Source of the DNA: Tannerella sp. | Lineage (GTDB): Bacteria; Bacteroidota; Bacteroidia; Bacteroidales; Tannerellaceae | Reading direction: 5' to 3' | Length of the DNA stretch: 64,000 nucleotides | Assembly: GCA_031285565.1 (NCBI GenBank) | Contig: JAITVY010000098.1 | Span: forward strand, 1-64,000 | In this document: positions 36,698-46,435 of the stretch, in pieces | How the letters are laid out: each line of letters begins with the position of its first letter | How positions within the stretch are numbered: position 1 is the stretch's first letter | Translations under genes and position numbers: made by a program | The notes under the pieces: generated by a model | What the model was told of the DNA's origin: nothing | The model's input: only the letters and a program-made list of their open reading frames with translations | Databases searched by the model: none

Positions 36698-37726
36698 ATG
36701 GAGGAACACTTCGACATGCACGATGCAGGTCATCTTCCGGAAACCGAACGGGAATACGAAAATGCATTGCGTCCTTTAACGTTTCAGAGTTTCAGCGGTC
36801 AGCCAACTGTAGTTGAAAATCTGAAGGTATTTGTTGCTGCTGCCCGAATGCGTGAAGAAGCTTTAGATCATGTATTGTTACATGGACCTCCGGGACTTGG
36901 AAAAACAACGCTTTCAAATATCATCTCCAATGAACTGAACGTAGGCTTCAAAGTAACTTCAGGTCCTGTACTGGATAAACCTGGCGACCTGGCAGGGTTA
37001 TTGACCTCGCTAGATAAAAATGATGTTTTATTTATTGATGAAATCCATCGCTTAAGTCCCATCGTAGAAGAATACTTATATTCTGCAATGGAAGATTACC
37101 GGATCGACATCATGATAGATAAAGGCCCCAGTGCCCGCTCGATTCAGATTGACCTGGCACCATTCACACTAATTGGAGCAACTACACGGAGCGGTCTTTT
37201 AACAGCTCCTTTGCGCGCCCGTTTCGGGATTAATTTACATCTTGAATATTATGATGTAAAAACGCTGACTAAAATCGTCTTACGAAGCGCCGATATCCTG
37301 AATATAGGCTGTGAGACAAATGCCGCACAGGAAATAGCCGGACGTAGCCGGGGAACACCACGTATTGCCAATGCCTTATTACGCAGGGTTAGAGATTTTG
37401 CACAGGTAAAAGGAAATGGCATTATTGACAAGGCCATCGCTTGCTACGCGCTGGAAGCGCTGCATATTGACCGTTATGGCCTGGATCAGATAGACAATAA
37501 ACTGCTCACCTTAATAATCGATAAGTTTAAAGGAGGACCTGTCGGTCTTACTACTATTGCTACTGCATTGGGCGAAGATCCGGGCACATTAGAAGAAGTC
37601 TACGAACCTTTTTTAATTCAGGAAGGATTCATCAAACGAACACCACGTGGACGCGAAGTCACGACATTGGCTTATGAACACCTGGGTAAAACTCCTTCAT
37701 CTCAACAGGGCTTCTTATTCGAATAG
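36698..37726 (+). CDS. ruvB: Holliday junction branch migration ATPase RuvB
   Basis: A 342-residue AAA+ helicase subunit. Walker A is [13 protein letters not shown] near residue 56, Walker [12 protein letters not shown] near 107, and the RuvB segments [15 protein letters not shown] and [18 protein letters not shown] follow; the C-terminal winged helix ends with TPRGREVT. RuvB drives branch migration of Holliday junctions with RuvA, then RuvC cuts. The start at 36698 (MEEHFD) matches other Bacteroidales RuvB proteins and the position of the -7 box; 5 extra residues are possible. The flippase gene starts 4 nt after its stop. Confidence 0.93.
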   Translation: MEEHFDMHDAGHLPETEREYENALRPLTFQSFSGQPTVVENLKVFVAAARMREEALDHVLLHGPPGLGKTTLSNIISNELNVGFKVTSGPVLDKPGDLAGLLTSLDKNDVLFIDEIHRLSPIVEEYLYSAMEDYRIDIMIDKGPSARSIQIDLAPFTLIGATTRSGLLTAPLRARFGINLHLEYYDVKTLTKIVLRSADILNIGCETNAAQEIAGRSRGTPRIANALLRRVRDFAQVKGNGIIDKAIACYALEALHIDRYGLDQIDNKLLTLIIDKFKGGPVGLTTIATALGEDPGTLEEVYEPFLIQEGFIKRTPRGREVTTLAYEHLGKTPSSQQGFLFE

Positions 37727-37730
37727 CACT

Positions 37731-39227
37731 ATGGCAGGGATGAAACGATTGGCGAAAGATACCGCCATCTATGGAGTGAGCAGTATAATCGGACGTTTTC
37801 TGAATTGGCTGTTAGTACCTATGTATACCCGTGTACTAACCAGTACTGGTGAATATGGTGTTGTAACCGAATTGTATGCATGGACAGCTTTATTATTGAT
37901 TATTCTAACCTATGGCATGGAAACGGGCTTTTTCCGTTTTATCAACAAAAAAGAAGAAAAAGAACCCATGCGTGTTTATGGGAGTATCCTATATAGCCTT
38001 GCTTTCACATCCTCTCTGTTTTTTGTTTTGATCTTATGTTTCCTGAATCCGGTCAGTAATGCCTTAAGTTATTCTGACCACCCCGAATATATCGGCATGA
38101 TGGCCGGTATTGTCGCGTTGGATGCGTTTTGTTGTCTGCCTTTTGCTTATTTACGTTATCAAAACAGACCTATCCGGTTTGCAGCCATCAGATTATCAAG
38201 TATCGGATTGAACATCTTCCTGAATATCTTCTTCCTGATTATCTGTCCATGGATATATGAAAGGCAGCCCGAATGGATTGAGTGGTTTTATAATGCTGAA
38301 TACGGAGTAGGTTATGTTTTTGTAGCAAATGTAATCACAACACTGTTCACCTTCATATTGCTCTTGCCGGAAATAATGCCTGGTTTACGTCAAAAGATGA
38401 ATTTCCCTCTCTTAAAACAAATATTGAGATATTCATTTCCCATACTAATATTAGGAATAGCCGGAGTCTTGAATCAATCCATTGACAAAATATTATTCAA
38501 ATTTCTATTTGAAGATAAAGAGTATGCAGCTGCCCAGCTAGGTATTTATGGTGCCTGCTTTAAGATTGCAGTTGTAATGGTTATGTTTATCCAGGCATTC
38601 CGGTATGCCTACGAGCCTTTTATTTTTGCAAAAAATAAAGATACCGACAATAAAAAGTCTTACATAGAAGCCATGAAATATTTTATCATTTTTGCATTAG
38701 TCATTTTCCTGGCAGTTATGTTTTATTTGGATATTATCAAACGTTTTGTGAGCCCTGACTACTACTCCGGACTAGCTGTAGTTCCGATTGTAATGCTTGG
38801 CGAGTTGTTCTTTGGTATATACTTCAACTTATCTATATGGTATAAACTAACAGACCAAACAAAATGGGGTGCCTATTTTTCTATTATCGGTTGTACCATT
38901 ACAGTAATAATCATTGTATTATTTGTACCCAGATTTGGGTTTATGGCATGTGCATGGGCTTCTTTTGTAAGTAATCTACTGATGATGATGCTCTCTTATT
39001 TTATCGGGCAGAAAAAATTCCCGGTAGCATATGACTTACGCTCCGCTTTTGTATACGGATCAATTGCTGCAATTTGTTATGTGGCAGGTACGCTTCCCTC
39101 GATTGAGTCTGTTCCGTTACGTTTATTATACCGGAGTATTATATTAATCCTTTTTTTAATTTTTATTATAAAAAGGGATTTACCTTTGTCCGAAATTCCG
39201 GTAATCGGGCGTTATTTCCAAAAGTAA
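37731..39227 (+). CDS. MOP-superfamily polysaccharide flippase
   Basis: A 498-residue inner-membrane protein with about 14 predicted helices, starting AGMKRLAKDTAIYGVSSIIGRFLNWLLVPMYTRV, the usual opening of oligosaccharide-repeat flippases in this phylum. It would move a lipid-linked glycan across the inner membrane. The start at 37731 is set by the ruvB stop 4 nt upstream; a longer frame overlapping ruvB is not needed. It is separate from the glycan locus at 42-59 kb, and its glycan is not known. Confidence 0.85.
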   Translation: MAGMKRLAKDTAIYGVSSIIGRFLNWLLVPMYTRVLTSTGEYGVVTELYAWTALLLIILTYGMETGFFRFINKKEEKEPMRVYGSILYSLAFTSSLFFVLILCFLNPVSNALSYSDHPEYIGMMAGIVALDAFCCLPFAYLRYQNRPIRFAAIRLSSIGLNIFLNIFFLIICPWIYERQPEWIEWFYNAEYGVGYVFVANVITTLFTFILLLPEIMPGLRQKMNFPLLKQILRYSFPILILGIAGVLNQSIDKILFKFLFEDKEYAAAQLGIYGACFKIAVVMVMFIQAFRYAYEPFIFAKNKDTDNKKSYIEAMKYFIIFALVIFLAVMFYLDIIKRFVSPDYYSGLAVVPIVMLGELFFGIYFNLSIWYKLTDQTKWGAYFSIIGCTITVIIIVLFVPRFGFMACAWASFVSNLLMMMLSYFIGQKKFPVAYDLRSAFVYGSIAAICYVAGTLPSIESVPLRLLYRSIILILFLIFIIKRDLPLSEIPVIGRYFQK

Positions 39228-39261
39228 AAATAAAATAGAAACTATATAACTAGAAAAACAA

Positions 39262-41406
39262 ATGAAACAAGTGAAAAGAGTATGTATCGCGCTAATGTTA
39301 CTGATTGGAGTAACACTATCTCACGCTGATGAAGGAATGTGGGTTCTCAAAGAATTAAATGAGCAAAATCTCGCCCGAATGAAAGAACTGGGATTCTTAT
39401 CCCCTTTCGAACAGTTATATGATGATACAGCTCCCAGTGTTGCTAATGCCGTTGTTATATTTGGCGGAGGTTGCACCGGAATTACAGTTTCAGAACAAGG
39501 ATTAATCTTCACGAACCATCATTGTGGTTACGGAGCTATCCAAAAACTAAGCAGTATAGAACATGATTACCTGAAAGACGGATTTATCTCACAAAAGCAA
39601 CAGGAAGAGTTAGCCGTTCCGGGATTAAGTGTACGTTACCTGAAAGAAACAGTAGACGTGAGTGACCAGATTTTATCTGCTACAGCTTCAATTGATGATG
39701 AGTTTAAACGTATTACAATAGCCGATTCAATAGGCCAGGCCATTTGTGATTCTATAGGAACAAATGATTTCTTAGCTGCAGAAGTTGTACCCTTTTATAA
39801 CAGGAACAAATACTATCTGGTAGTATATAACGTATTTCGTGATGTTCGTTTAGTTTTTACTCCTCCAAGTTCTGTAGGGAAATTTGGTGGTGATACTGAT
39901 AACTGGATGTGGCCACGCCACACAGGAGACTTTTCAGTTTTCCGTGTATATGCAAATGCAGAAAATCAACCGGCTGAATATAGTGATGCTAATCGCCCTT
40001 ATCAACCAAAGTATGTTGCCGAAGTTTCAATTCAAGGATATACAGATAAAGATTTTGCAATGACATTAGGATTCCCCGGAAGTACGGATCGTTATCTTTC
40101 TTCGTGGGGAGTGGAACAACGGATCGAAAACAGTAATAAGCCACGAATTGAAGTACGCGGAATTAAACAGGATATATGGAAAGAAGCAATGCTTGCCAGT
40201 GATGCTGTACGTATTAAATATTCTTCCAAATATGCAGGTAGTTCCAATTATTGGAAAAACTCGATTGGTATGAATCGTGGATTGGCAAATTTAAATGTTA
40301 TTGAACGGAAAAAAGCAGATGAAGCAGCATTTGCTGCATGGATAAACCAAAATCCAGAGCGTAAATCAACATATGGCGACGTGCTGAATTTACTGGAAAA
40401 AGGATATACTTCCGGAGCCGAATATCAGACTTATTTAACTTATCTGATTGAAGCATTTGCTTCCGGAACTGAAATTGTACGATTAGCCCGTATGATAGGC
40501 AGTGTAGATGTGAAGAACAGTACTCCTGAAGAAATTGACGAAATTTTGGACGGACAGATTGCTGCATTCTTCAAAGACTATGAGCCTGCTCTCGATCAAA
40601 AGGTGCTGCCTGCTATGCTGCAAATTGTAAAAAAACAGGTGCCTGCTCAATATTTGCCGGATATTTATGCCAAAATAGATAAAAAATATAAAGGCGATTA
40701 TGCGAAATATACAACAGATCTGTTTAATAAGACACAGATTTTATCATACGATAATGTGGCTCGGTTATTAAAAGACAAGGAGCAATACAGTAAGATGATG
40801 AAAAAAGACCCGGCAATCGAGTTATCATTATCTACCATCTTTTCAATTTACGAGATGCAACAACTGATCAGCGAAGCAGGCGACGATATTGATAAAGGAG
40901 AAAGATTATTTATGGCCGGACTACAGGAAATGTATCCTGAAAAAACATTTTATTCGGATGCTAACTTCACCATGCGTTTGAGTTATGGTTCCATTGGCGG
41001 ATACCACCCTTTCGATGCAGCATGGTATGATTATTATACAACTGAAAAAGGTATTTTTGAAAAAGAAGACGATACAAACGATGAATTCTGGGTTCAGCCG
41101 GAAATTCTATCATTGCTCAAAAACCGTGATTATGCCCCTTATAGTAATGACAAAGGTGAATTACAACTTTGCTTCCTGACAAATAATGACATTACCGGAG
41201 GAAATTCAGGGAGTCCGATTTTCGATAAGAATTGCCGGGTTATCGGTTTGGCATTCGACGGAAACTGGGAAGCGATGAGTGGCGACATTGCATTTGAACC
41301 TGAGTTACAACGCTGCATTGGCGTAGATGTACGTTATATGCTCTATATGATTGACAAATGGGGCAAATGCCAACGTATTATTGATGAACTTAAATTAGTA
41401 AAATAG
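39262..41406 (+). CDS. S46-family dipeptidyl-peptidase, DPP7-like
   Basis: A 714-residue exported serine peptidase with signal peptide ending SHA. The trypsin-like triad is visible as His in FTNHHCGYGAIQ near residue 88, the Asp-bearing GGDTDNWMWPRHTGDF near 212-227, and Ser in TGGNSGSPIF near 649. Counting 18 residues from this Ser gives Gly, the position where DPP7 has Gly and DPP11 has Arg, so it likely removes dipeptides after hydrophobic rather than acidic residues. These enzymes feed asaccharolytic and gut Bacteroidetes. It lies 34 nt after the flippase. Confidence 0.88.
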   Translation: MKQVKRVCIALMLLIGVTLSHADEGMWVLKELNEQNLARMKELGFLSPFEQLYDDTAPSVANAVVIFGGGCTGITVSEQGLIFTNHHCGYGAIQKLSSIEHDYLKDGFISQKQQEELAVPGLSVRYLKETVDVSDQILSATASIDDEFKRITIADSIGQAICDSIGTNDFLAAEVVPFYNRNKYYLVVYNVFRDVRLVFTPPSSVGKFGGDTDNWMWPRHTGDFSVFRVYANAENQPAEYSDANRPYQPKYVAEVSIQGYTDKDFAMTLGFPGSTDRYLSSWGVEQRIENSNKPRIEVRGIKQDIWKEAMLASDAVRIKYSSKYAGSSNYWKNSIGMNRGLANLNVIERKKADEAAFAAWINQNPERKSTYGDVLNLLEKGYTSGAEYQTYLTYLIEAFASGTEIVRLARMIGSVDVKNSTPEEIDEILDGQIAAFFKDYEPALDQKVLPAMLQIVKKQVPAQYLPDIYAKIDKKYKGDYAKYTTDLFNKTQILSYDNVARLLKDKEQYSKMMKKDPAIELSLSTIFSIYEMQQLISEAGDDIDKGERLFMAGLQEMYPEKTFYSDANFTMRLSYGSIGGYHPFDAAWYDYYTTEKGIFEKEDDTNDEFWVQPEILSLLKNRDYAPYSNDKGELQLCFLTNNDITGGNSGSPIFDKNCRVIGLAFDGNWEAMSGDIAFEPELQRCIGVDVRYMLYMIDKWGKCQRIIDELKLVK

Positions 41407-41411
41407 ATCAT

Positions 41412-42401
41412 ATGCTGCTTTCTCTTATTATACCCGTATATAATCGGCCTCAGGAAATTGACGAGTTATTACAAAGTTTGACAAACCAAACAGAGGATGG
41501 TTTTGAAGTAATCATTGTAGAAGATGGTTCACAAATAAAAAGCCTGGATATCGTAGAAAAATATCAGGATAAGTTTCCTTTGTCATATTATTATACTCTT
41601 AATGGGGGACCCGGACAGGCACGCAACTATGGGGCAACCAAAGCAAACGGAGTATATTTAATTGTATTAGATTCAGATTGCATTATTCCACCGGATTATA
41701 TCAGAGAAGTAAAAGAAAACATCGAAAAAACAAATGCTGATGCATTCGGAGGCCCGGATCGGGCTTCCGATAGTTTCACACCTGTACAGAAAGCCATTAA
41801 TTACTCCATGACTTCTTTTTTTACCACAGGAGGTATCCGGGGAGGTAAAAAGAAAATGGATAAGTTTTATCCGCGAAGTTTCAATATGGGAATAAAAAGA
41901 GATGTATACGAAGCCCTGGGAGGATTTGCAAAGATGCGCTTTGGTGAAGATATAGATTTCAGTATACGTATCTATAAAGGTGGCTATAAAGTTGCTCTAT
42001 TTCAATCAGCCTGGGTTTATCATAAAAGAAGAACTGACTGGAAGAAATTCTGGCGACAAGTATATAACTCCGGTATAGCTCGTATTAATTTGTATAAGAA
42101 ATATCCCGAATCATTAAAACTAGTACACTTTCTCCCCGCTTTATTTACAGCAGGGACCATTTGCTTCCTGATAGGAAGTATTTTTTGTTGGTGGAGCATT
42201 CTTCCGCTGGTGTTCTATGCTTTCATCATCTTTATTGATTCTTCTATTCAAAATAAGAGCATAAAAATAGGATGCTTATCTATTATAGCATCCTATATTC
42301 AATTAATTGCATATGGTAGCGGCTTCTATTCAGCCGTATGGAACCGCTTAATCCTCCGTAAAGGAGAATTTGCGGCATACGAAAAAACGTTTTATAAATA
42401 A
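41412..42401 (+). CDS. Family 2 glycosyltransferase with C-terminal membrane segments
   Basis: A 329-residue GT-A enzyme. It begins LSLIIPVYNRPQEIDELLQSL, has the nucleotide-binding VLDSDCI (DxD) near residue 85, and GGFAKMRFGEDIDFSIRI with the catalytic-region ED motif near 185. Three hydrophobic helices lie after residue 240, so it is membrane-anchored. It follows the DPP7-like gene by 5 nt and converges on the YfhO gene. The acceptor is unknown. Confidence 0.82.
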   Translation: MLLSLIIPVYNRPQEIDELLQSLTNQTEDGFEVIIVEDGSQIKSLDIVEKYQDKFPLSYYYTLNGGPGQARNYGATKANGVYLIVLDSDCIIPPDYIREVKENIEKTNADAFGGPDRASDSFTPVQKAINYSMTSFFTTGGIRGGKKKMDKFYPRSFNMGIKRDVYEALGGFAKMRFGEDIDFSIRIYKGGYKVALFQSAWVYHKRRTDWKKFWRQVYNSGIARINLYKKYPESLKLVHFLPALFTAGTICFLIGSIFCWWSILPLVFYAFIIFIDSSIQNKSIKIGCLSIIASYIQLIAYGSGFYSAVWNRLILRKGEFAAYEKTFYK

Positions 42402-42403
42402 AT

Positions 42404-44926
42404 TTATCCTTCTACCTTTTCCGTTTTAACTGATCTGAATTGTTGCCACACAGAATATCCAATAGCACCAATTACCAACAACAATATCAGGAAAGAACTA
42501 TATGCAGTTACATTCGCTGCTACGACATAAGTGTCCGGATAAAATTCAAATTCAATCAGATGTTTTCCTGCCGGTATACGCATGGCTCGCAATGTCCAGT
42601 CAGCCCTGAAATGTGAAGCCGGTTGACCATCAATTGTGGCTTTCCAGCCCGGTTGATAATATATCTCAGAGAAAACTGCTAACTGCTCAGAATTTGTCAC
42701 AGATGTATATGTTAACCGGTTCGGACGATAATTATCTAATTTGATTGTAGCCGTAGAATCAACTGTGGGCACAAATCCATTCAATTCATCAGCAAAACGT
42801 TTATCTACCACAGCTGTTCGTAATGGATTAATCTCATTCAAAGCAGCAATCTCTGCATCCGCATTTTCAACAATCTTAAAATCCGGAACAAACCACGCAT
42901 TGCCATAGGCATACGGATTCCGAATAGCTGCTGCCTCTGGATTGTATATAACATAACGTGTATTTAACATATTTAGCGAAGGTGTATTTGCAAAAACAGA
43001 CACAATACTTTCCAATGTTTGAGCTCCCGAAAAAGATTGAATGATCATATTTAATTCTCCACTTAGCCTATGATCTATCAACTCCTGATAGCGCCGTAGT
43101 TTAACCGCATGATATCCACCAATAGAATGATGATAATAAGATGTAACCGTTTCCTGAAACGGATTATTTAGATTAAGCACACGGAAAGAAGGATCTGTAT
43201 CTTTTAAAATTAGATTATCAGCAACAGAAGCCTTATACGATTCCTGTGGAGTTTCTTTAGTAAAATTAGAATCGTTCAGGTAACGTTTATCTACTACCCA
43301 TAAATCCACCAATGTCAATACTGCTATCCCGGCACAAACCAGAGGAACAATCTTTTGTTTATTTTTGGATCTTATAAATAAGAAAATCAAACCTGCCCCT
43401 GAAAGAATAAATATCAGCGACCGTAATGCATCCGACGAAGCCATTGCCGAACGATCCTGCAATAATGCCGAATACCAGGGCTGTTTATCATATCCCGATT
43501 GTATATCATATCCCGACTCAAAGCTTAAAAACAGATCCGGGAGTAACCAGATCAATAAACAAATACCTCCGGTTAAGGATAATGACCAAATAAACCCTCT
43601 TTTTAAGACTTTTGTATCAACTTTCTGTTCTACGATTTCTTTCAATCCCCAGAATGCAATGATAGGAAACACAAATCCTGTGATCGATAGAGCCATTTCG
43701 ACCGTACGGAATTTATTATTCATAGGTAAATAATGGAACATAAAGTCATTAAACCAATCCAGATTTCTACCTAAAGCAAGGAATGTCGTAAACACAGCGC
43801 CTGCAAACAGCCACCATTTCATTTTATTCTTAATAACAAACATGCCTAATACAAAAAGAAAACAGACAATCGCTCCAAAATATACCGTACCCTGTGTAAA
43901 AGATTTATCACCCCAGTAAGTAGGCGCCTGTACCTCTTTCCCAACCTGGGCGCCGGCTGTGCGTAAAGCTTTATAAAAATTTGAAGAATTGTCTAAAGTA
44001 TAGCCTGACCGGCCTCCATATACGTTCGGAATCAGAAACGTTAACAACTCGGCTTTCCCATAACTCCACTGAAAAGCATATTCTTTATCCAGCCCCGATG
44101 AGATTTTCTCACCGGCAGCTGTAGTTGTTGTCAGTTCGGTTGCTCCCCGTATGGATGATTGCGCCAATTCCCAGTCTGTATATAATTTTTGAGTATTGGG
44201 CAAAACGGATAAAACTACCGCTGCCAGCATAATTAATGAAGTTTTAATTAACTCCGGCACCTCTTTTGTTTTTATTTTCCACACAATAAAACCAATGTAA
44301 ACAGACAAGCAAAGAAACATCAGATAGTAGGTAATTTGAGGATGCCCGTTTGATAAAGAAAAAGCTACTCCTAACAGAAATAATACTCCCCCCCACAAAT
44401 ATTTTCGTTTAAACAATAAAAACATCCCGGCTAATGTTAAAGGCATATAAGCAATTACATACGCTTTGACAATATGCCCGGCTTCAATAACAACGATATT
44501 ATAGGTTGCGAATGCAAATGCAATGGCGCCTCCAATAGCCAGCCACCAATTGGCCCCCATGACACACATCAGCATATAAAAACAGATTAACCCAATAAGT
44601 AGCATGGAAAGATTTGTATAGCCAATATTTTTTAAAGGAGCTTCCAATAAACCTACTCCCGGAATATTCGGACCAAGCTTCCCATATCCTGTAATATAAG
44701 GCATCCCACCAAACATGGCATCAGACCATGCACTAAACTCCCCGGGTTGTGCAGTTCTTGCATACTGATCCATTTGACTATGTCCCATACCGATGGCCTT
44801 TATATTATCTCCCTGTACCAGCACTTTTCCTTCGAAAACCGCCGGTTTAAAATATATTACCGATAGAGCAATAAAGATCACTATTGCTAAAAGATGTTTA
44901 CCCCATTCTTTTAATATTGCCTGCAT
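42404..44926 (-). CDS. YfhO-family multi-pass membrane protein
   Basis: An 840-residue inner-membrane protein with about 13-14 helices in the first 550 residues and one at the C-terminus, around a soluble part (residues about 560-790) that ends ELYYQPGWKATIDGQP-like (EIYYQPGWKATIDGQPASH). YfhO proteins are GT-C-like and in Gram-positives add sugars to teichoic acids; in Bacteroidetes their role is not established. It is the last gene of the glycan locus, 16 nt after a glycosyltransferase, so it may act on the same glycan. Confidence 0.8.
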   Translation of the reverse strand: MQAILKEWGKHLLAIVIFIALSVIYFKPAVFEGKVLVQGDNIKAIGMGHSQMDQYARTAQPGEFSAWSDAMFGGMPYITGYGKLGPNIPGVGLLEAPLKNIGYTNLSMLLIGLICFYMLMCVMGANWWLAIGGAIAFAFATYNIVVIEAGHIVKAYVIAYMPLTLAGMFLLFKRKYLWGGVLFLLGVAFSLSNGHPQITYYLMFLCLSVYIGFIVWKIKTKEVPELIKTSLIMLAAVVLSVLPNTQKLYTDWELAQSSIRGATELTTTTAAGEKISSGLDKEYAFQWSYGKAELLTFLIPNVYGGRSGYTLDNSSNFYKALRTAGAQVGKEVQAPTYWGDKSFTQGTVYFGAIVCFLFVLGMFVIKNKMKWWLFAGAVFTTFLALGRNLDWFNDFMFHYLPMNNKFRTVEMALSITGFVFPIIAFWGLKEIVEQKVDTKVLKRGFIWSLSLTGGICLLIWLLPDLFLSFESGYDIQSGYDKQPWYSALLQDRSAMASSDALRSLIFILSGAGLIFLFIRSKNKQKIVPLVCAGIAVLTLVDLWVVDKRYLNDSNFTKETPQESYKASVADNLILKDTDPSFRVLNLNNPFQETVTSYYHHSIGGYHAVKLRRYQELIDHRLSGELNMIIQSFSGAQTLESIVSVFANTPSLNMLNTRYVIYNPEAAAIRNPYAYGNAWFVPDFKIVENADAEIAALNEINPLRTAVVDKRFADELNGFVPTVDSTATIKLDNYRPNRLTYTSVTNSEQLAVFSEIYYQPGWKATIDGQPASHFRADWTLRAMRIPAGKHLIEFEFYPDTYVVAANVTAYSSFLILLLVIGAIGYSVWQQFRSVKTEKVEG

Positions 44927-44942
44927 TTTATTCTATATTTTA

Positions 44943-45698
44943 TTATTCTTTTCCTGTGAAACACTTTGCCCAATAGAAACGAACGGCAAACCAGACATGT
45001 AAAATTAAGGTTACAAATTTACCATAAAATTTGCACATAATAGCATACCGTTCTCTTAAAGAAGCTTTCCGGTTAGATGTAGTCATACCTTCATATAAAT
45101 AATCCACCAGTATAAGTTTGGAGTTAAGAATTGACTTTGCCTGCTTCATACACTTTATACACCAGTCAAAATCTGCAGAGAAACGATATTGCAAATCATA
45201 TTCCGGAGCTAATTTTCGTTTTACAATAAAAGCCTGATGAGAAACCAACATTCCCATCCGAAAACTCTTCCATGATAAATGCCGGAGTGGTTGAAGCCGT
45301 CGCCTTCCAATAACAAGCCTGCATGAATCTATCAAATCCGTTTCACCGTATAAAATATCAGGCACATTATTTTGGATTGCAAGAGTTGTCAACTCTGATA
45401 AAGTATTTTCATGTTTAAGGCTATCGCCTGCATTTAAAAACCAGACATAATCCCCTGTTGTTTTTTTCAGTCCTTTGTTCATTGCATCATACAACCCCTT
45501 ATCAGGCTCGCTGATCCAATAAGCTACTTTGTCTTTATATTTTTCGATAATACCTTTTGTCCCATCCGATGAATCACCATCAATAATAATATATTCGATC
45601 TTTTTATAAGACTGGTTTATAACACTCTTAATCGTATCTTCCAATACATTTGCAGCATTATAAGTAACTGTAATAACAGAAAAAATTAATGAATTCAA
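44943..45698 (-). CDS. Family 2 glycosyltransferase (TTG start)
   Basis: A 251-residue GT-A enzyme: FSVITVTYNAANVLEDTIKSV, YIIIDGDSSDGT, WISEPDKGLYDAMNKG, and WFLNAGD, all typical of family 2 enzymes in O-antigen loci. No ATG is available at the N-terminus; the codon at 45698-45696 is TTG and overlaps the TGA stop of the methyltransferase upstream. It is probably cytoplasmic and membrane-associated. Sugar and acceptor are unknown. Confidence 0.83.
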   Translation of the reverse strand: MNSLIFSVITVTYNAANVLEDTIKSVINQSYKKIEYIIIDGDSSDGTKGIIEKYKDKVAYWISEPDKGLYDAMNKGLKKTTGDYVWFLNAGDSLKHENTLSELTTLAIQNNVPDILYGETDLIDSCRLVIGRRRLQPLRHLSWKSFRMGMLVSHQAFIVKRKLAPEYDLQYRFSADFDWCIKCMKQAKSILNSKLILVDYLYEGMTTSNRKASLRERYAIMCKFYGKFVTLILHVWFAVRFYWAKCFTGKE

Positions 45699-46430
45699 CT
45701 TACTTTCCGGGCTAAAATTACCGTATTAAAATAAAGTTCCTGTTTTTCAGGAAGAATCTTTGACAAAACTAAACCAGTGATACAGACTGGAGAGATAAAG
45801 ATTATGTTCAGTATTAAATTGACATATTTGTTTTTCACGTATAATAGCTGTCGCAAGTAAGTCATCCACAACTGAACAACGACTTCCATGAAACAACCCG
45901 TTTTCTCTTCCTTCATGATCTCAAACCCATTATCGTTTAAAACTTTTCTCAACCCAATAGAGGTAAACCGTCTAAAGTCAAACGGAAGTTCGTGTTCCTG
46001 CCAAACAAAAGGTACGGTTACCAATATCTTTCCATGAGGTTTTAGCACCCTTGACAGTTCGCGGCAAGATTCGTTCATATCGGGGACATGTTCAAATACT
46101 TCACTCGATAAAATCGAATCGAAAGTTTCCTTTTCAAAAGGAATTGTTTTACCATCATAGTATACATCTACCTTTTCTTTTACATGATCATGCCCTTCAT
46201 TCTTAATATCGATACCGACGTACTCCCCCACGCGAGGGGGGGGGGAATAATACCTCATAAGGCTTCGTACCACAGCCAAAATCCAAAAGCCTCCCGCTTA
46301 ACTCAGGCGCGAATAAAGCGACTTTACGAACTAAATGTTTGCGGATAAAATAAAACGGATTAATAAAAACACTTATCAATCCAGGAAAAAACTGCTGATG
46401 CAAATAACACTTATTAAAATAGTTCAACAT
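45695..46430 (-). pseudogene. SAM-dependent methyltransferase interrupted by a C10 tract
   Basis: The gene starts at 46430 (MLNYFNKCYLHQQFF...) and carries the SAM-binding motif RLLDFGCGTKPYEVLF, then meets ten C residues on this strand (46245-46236), where the frame breaks. The rest (EYVGIDIKNEGHDH, then ILSSEVFEHVPDM and the class I fold to 45695) is in the -1 frame. With nine C residues the two would form one protein of about 244 residues, ...VLFPPPRVGEYVGIDI.... The intact enzyme would methylate a sugar or an activated intermediate of the glycan. A slippage-prone tract like this suggests phase variation, but a sequencing error is possible. Confidence 0.8.
46236..46245. repeat. G10/C10 homopolymer tract in the methyltransferase gene
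   Basis: Ten consecutive G on the plus strand (C on the coding strand). A change of one base switches the methyltransferase frame on or off; the present length is off. Confidence 0.9.
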
Positions 46431-46435
46431 AAATA

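Noticed and set aside
37647..37730. A longer flippase starting inside ruvB
   Set aside because: The extra residues do not look like a flippase start, and an ATG 4 nt after the ruvB stop gives the normal N-terminus.
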